64,000 nucleotides of DNA. Source: Pseudoalteromonas luteoviolacea NCIMB 1944 (GTDB lineage Bacteria; Pseudomonadota; Gammaproteobacteria; Enterobacterales; Alteromonadaceae). Each line of letters begins with the position of its first letter. Within the stretch, counting starts at the first letter, position 1. The position numbers and the translations under genes were made by a program. Shown one piece after another: positions 61,601-64,000 of the stretch. Location of the stretch: the NCBI RefSeq assembly GCF_001625565.1, contig NZ_AUXS01000042.1, positions 1-64,000 on the forward strand. Direction: 5' to 3'. The notes beneath the pieces are model-generated. The model saw only the letters and a list, made by a program, of their open reading frames with translations, was not told the origin of the DNA and did not search any database.

Positions 61601-64000
61601 AAAAGAGGCTGAACAACGATTGGACTTGGCGATGCAAGGAGCAAATGCGGGCACGTGGGAATGGGATTGCCAGAGCGATTTATTGGTCACAAACGCGATT
61701 TGGTCAACCATGTTAGGTTATCAAGAAGGTGCGTTGGAATTAAACTATGGAAATACCATAAAGCGCTGGCGAGAGCTTATTCATCCAGACGACCTTCCCC
61801 TTGTAGAAAACGCACTTCAAGCCCACTTATCAAAACAGACAAAAACTTACCGCTGTGAGTTGCGGATGAAAACGGCCAGTGGAGAGTGGAAGTGGATATT
61901 AAGCATGGGTCAAAGTGTTTTCGTGAATCAAGATAGCCGACGCAAGGAGATGTTTGGTATCCACATGGATATTTCAGACTCCAAAGACTTAGAAGTCGCG
62001 CTAAAACAGGCCAAAGAACGCGCTGAAAGTGCAACGCAAGCCAAGTCAGACTTTTTGTCAAATATGTCTCACGAGATCCGTACCCCGATGAATGCCATTA
62101 TAGGTATGAGCTACTTGGCATTGGAGACAGAGCTTAACTTTAAGCAACGTAATTATGTTCAAAAGATCCATCGTAGTGCCGAATCCCTGCTTGGTATTAT
62201 CAATGATATTTTAGACTTCTCTAAAATAGAGGCTGGCAAGCTGGATATTGAGCAAGTTGAATTTTGTGTAGAGGAAACGCTGCGCAGTTGTTTAGATTTA
62301 ATTGCAGTCAAAGCCAAAGAAAAAGGCTTGGAATTGTGCGCGCATATAGAATCTGCCGTACCGAGCAAGTTAATTGGCGACCCGCTGAGACTGTCGCAAA
62401 TTCTGCTTAATTTAGGTAGTAATGCGGTTAAATTTACAGAACAAGGGGGCGAAGTATTAATTGATGTGCGCGTTGAGCAGCAGCTTGGCGGAGAGATCAC
62501 GTTACAGTTTGCAGTGGTGGACTCAGGAATTGGTATGTCTGAAGAGCAGCAAGCCAAGTTGTTTAGCTCATTCTCTCAAGCTGACACATCAACAACACGA
62601 AAATATGGCGGTACAGGGCTTGGGCTCGCGATTTGCAAAAAGTTGGTGGAACTAATGCATGGTGAAATCCATTGTCAAAGTGCATTGGATGTCGGAAGTA
62701 CCTTTAGCTTTACGTTGGTTTTGGATGATGCGCTGTATGAACCTGAAGCACGGGGCAATATACCTGCAACTCAAGCTGTGATCATAGATGACAACCACAG
62801 TGCCAGCCGTAATCTCGTTTCTTATTTGTCTAACTTTGATATTCAAGCGCACAGCTTAACTTCTGTCGAGGTCAAGGATGTGACGAGTTTAGTTGCAGAT
62901 AAAGATATTATTTTTATTGATATGAGAATTGAGTCGCAATTTGGATTGGTACAACAGCTCAATAAAGCTGGATCTCAAACCCCGGTAATTTTAATGCCAC
63001 TGTACGATGCGCAAATAGTTGAACCTTATCTGCAAAATCAGCAAAAACTGAGCTTCGTAGTTAAACCATATTTGGCGGTTGATGTCTTGGCGGCCTTACA
63101 GCGAGTTTTTGGGTTAAGTCATGATGGCGACTCAGCTTCAGTGACTCAGCAAGAGAGCATTCATTCATTGGCGGGAGCGCGTTTGTTATTGGTTGAGGAC
63201 AACGATTTGAATCAAGAGTTGGCGATTGCCCTGTTGACTGGGAAGGGTATTGCCGTCGATGTAGCTGAACATGGCCAGCAGGCCTTGGATATGTTGGCGC
63301 AAGCGCAATACGATGGTGTCCTCATGGATTGTCAAATGCCTGTAATGGATGGCTATACAGCGACACGCGAGATCAGAGCGCAAAGCCAATTTGAATCCTT
63401 ACCTGTTATTGCTATGACTGCCAGTGTGATGATGGATAACCAAGAGGCCGCATTGGCTTGTGGCATGAACGATATTATCAGTAAGCCGCTCAACGTAGAC
63501 AAAATGTTCGCGACATTGCAAAAGTGGATAAAGGTATCCGAGCAAAGTCAGCATCATGCTGAGCAAGTGGTCCCCGCAAGTGATGAGCTTCAATACCCAA
63601 AAATTCCTGGCGTTGATGCAGGTATTGCCAAGTCTATATCTCAAGGAGATGTGGCACTTTACATGCGTTTATTGCAACGATTTGTTGATAGACAGCAGCA
63701 TTTTCACGCACATTTTGAAGAGGCACTTGAACAGGTTCACACAGATCCTGATGGGCCGATGCGCTGTGCACATACGCTAAAGGGGACCGCAGGTAATATT
63801 GGGGCTACGCAGGTACAGTCTGTTGCGGGAGAATTAGAGCGAATTTGCGCAGACCAAAAAGCGCATACGGTAGCCTTGAATCAAGTGCATGAAAAGCTTG
63901 AGCCATTAATATTTGCGATTCAGCAAGTACTTAATAGCATGGATAAGGAAGAGCAGAGTGTCCCGATTAACTCAGTCCAGCTAACTGAACAGCAGATTGC
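58677..64000 (+). CDS. Giant hybrid sensor kinase (propeller-GAF-PAS-HK-REC-REC-Hpt), partial
   Basis: At least 1774 residues; the frame is open through the window end. A signal peptide (1-22) is followed by a two-blade-type sensor propeller (about 30-660, repeated DxxGxLWxGTxxGGLNRL), a Y_Y_Y domain (about 690-755) and one membrane helix (about 763-788). Then come GAF (about 806-968), PAS (about 982-1102), HisKA with His1132 in SHEIRTP, HATPase (about 1245-1360), a receiver with weak core (about 1364-1480), a second receiver with Asp1551 (LMDCQMP), and Hpt with His1699 ([10 protein letters not shown]). AAGGAG precedes the ATG. It senses an extracellular signal, as in the propeller-type hybrid kinases that detect glycans; the ligand is unknown. 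Confidence 0.93.
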   Translation, partial: MRLWRLFLFLISLCMYVESVDATSQVKVEAISAYNGLANPQIYAVSKDPQGFMWFGSADGVKRYDGYQFVSFNHDPNDPHSLSANSVGALLFDNQGRLWAGTWGGGLNLFIREKQHFVHFKHDDSDPNSLGANKVQTLFESRDGTLWVGTNGGGLNRLRGDLQSFERFVQQQNNPHSLGNNRVWSISEGEQGGIWVGTSNGLYRLDRDTGQFRAFGVAPRSLDHAEVRQVSVDDMGRIWVATRTSFGLFNPETAEYHTFNLPSGTLPSVTRLHHFNDDILLATFAGVYRFSPRVNQFVPVIDNGELTLLQNRDVRQILIDDSGLLWAATRYSGVQKVFPNPPAFVSWQNFLNEQLLSGLFNQVLAIEPAKMGGVWLGTGRGLVHFDGKSQFTPFADAKTLQGNYRLRIHSMARNAQGQLFAATSFGLYQVDENEKSLSLVPLPWLDDSRRSVEHVSFDKQGQMWLVLAGRSGLTRLNTTNNGVTHFLAGQDLEFTFHDSEGQVWAGTDGEGVFRIDQQTSEFVQYTAHTGQVGPNGNYVTHAMQQGEYIWLATNLGITRFDMSNKRFKQYDNTASQVNFAVKSIAQDKDGFLWFASASGVFKFDPTYGIFHQFTTNDGLINHHFLARSFIVMDEQILFGSIDGITGFNPKDVKVNTSAPPVAFTQAFIDGRPTAIDNGEIRLSHRDKNLSIHFAALDYQATDDNRYRTWLDGYHDKWSAITPEHIVNYRELPPGTYRFRVQGSNNHGVWNQVGIELKIISVPAWYQTLWFRILMPLLGVLILLGAFWLRVRQLRENSIELERKIARRTRDIVVLGEVGKEVAATYDMHVISETIYNHLSDILHCEFFAVGVFYPEKDYVDYIYANQQGELYEALESHTKVISSADVYCVSNGQEFYAACEEEWQSVDLKACNNLYGEQTKSVFCAPLVVDGKVIGVFTVQSNKPRAYKEVHLNVLRSVANHIAVALANSLSYSELKEAEQRLDLAMQGANAGTWEWDCQSDLLVTNAIWSTMLGYQEGALELNYGNTIKRWRELIHPDDLPLVENALQAHLSKQTKTYRCELRMKTASGEWKWILSMGQSVFVNQDSRRKEMFGIHMDISDSKDLEVALKQAKERAESATQAKSDFLSNMSHEIRTPMNAIIGMSYLALETELNFKQRNYVQKIHRSAESLLGIINDILDFSKIEAGKLDIEQVEFCVEETLRSCLDLIAVKAKEKGLELCAHIESAVPSKLIGDPLRLSQILLNLGSNAVKFTEQGGEVLIDVRVEQQLGGEITLQFAVVDSGIGMSEEQQAKLFSSFSQADTSTTRKYGGTGLGLAICKKLVELMHGEIHCQSALDVGSTFSFTLVLDDALYEPEARGNIPATQAVIIDDNHSASRNLVSYLSNFDIQAHSLTSVEVKDVTSLVADKDIIFIDMRIESQFGLVQQLNKAGSQTPVILMPLYDAQIVEPYLQNQQKLSFVVKPYLAVDVLAALQRVFGLSHDGDSASVTQQESIHSLAGARLLLVEDNDLNQELAIALLTGKGIAVDVAEHGQQALDMLAQAQYDGVLMDCQMPVMDGYTATREIRAQSQFESLPVIAMTASVMMDNQEAALACGMNDIISKPLNVDKMFATLQKWIKVSEQSQHHAEQVVPASDELQYPKIPGVDAGIAKSISQGDVALYMRLLQRFVDRQQHFHAHFEEALEQVHTDPDGPMRCAHTLKGTAGNIGATQVQSVAGELERICADQKAHTVALNQVHEKLEPLIFAIQQVLNSMDKEEQSVPINSVQLTEQQI

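Noticed and set aside
1..64000. CRISPR arrays, tRNA or rRNA genes, insertion sequences, prophage
   Set aside because: No regularly spaced repeats, cloverleaf-like segments, transposase frames with terminal repeats or phage structural genes were found in the sequence.

Overview
The window looks like chromosomal DNA of a marine gammaproteobacterium of the order Alteromonadales, most likely Pseudoalteromonas. This is inferred from a classical two-domain ArgA, an ArfA ribosome-rescue factor, a LipL32-type lipoprotein, abundant LysR regulators, secreted S9, CocE and amylase enzymes, and moderate base composition. It was not tested by a search. I see no rRNA, tRNA, CRISPR array, insertion sequence or prophage.

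Layout. 0-12 kb: argA with an upstream ARG-box-like site, a membrane protein, an orphan sdhC/sdhD pair without sdhAB, a zinc-ribbon membrane protein whose start codon sits in a 47-nt near-perfect palindrome, a small double-glycine leader peptide, chrA with a divergent LysR gene, a spondin-domain lipoprotein, a LysR/SbtA bicarbonate-uptake pair, an endonuclease III with unusual cysteine spacing, and a DUF533 protein. 11.5-13 kb: a small XRE regulator and a protein with two cystatin-like motifs flank four 11-bp iterons; an orphan ExbD follows. 13.3-19.8 kb: the most unusual cluster, four co-directional genes: a porin, a protein that joins a Cache-type sensor region to a pentameric-ligand-gated-channel-like module, a CNB-like domain fused to an SLC13 permease, and a TrpX-like binding protein. 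19.8-33 kb: a serine hydrolase, a GldG-like protein with three OB-type repeats, a CpdB-type nucleotidase, a membrane AraC regulator with a divergent DUF2306 gene, LipL32, and a saccharopine-dehydrogenase/DUF2269/DoxX-like trio. 33-46 kb: a second double-glycine leader peptide, an S9 peptidase, orphan FetB, an intradiol dioxygenase, a lipoate-ligase-like protein, an alpha/beta hydrolase, arfA with a hairpin across its stop codon, BASS and AGCS transporters, and a Cds1-like PLP enzyme.

46.4-52 kb: an ABC exporter followed by a tandem duplication of about 1.76 kb. Each unit carries the exporter 3' end, a beta-barrel-like lipoprotein, a CreA-like lipoprotein and an NTF2-like gene. The first unit holds a frameshifted creA and a truncated NTF2 gene, and the second begins with an exporter fragment. 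52.9-64 kb: a secreted GH13 amylase with an inserted beta domain, a CocE/NonD hydrolase, a degenerate receiver/kinase protein, and, divergent from it, a very large hybrid sensor kinase that runs off the window end.

Functional themes are envelope sensing and transport (porin/Cache-channel/CNB-SLC13 cluster, LipL32, duplicated barrels), extracellular degradation, and two-component signalling. Gene calls rest on recognised motifs and family memory. Starts were moved to the ATG/GTG/TTG with the best ribosome-binding site where the longest frame looked over-extended.
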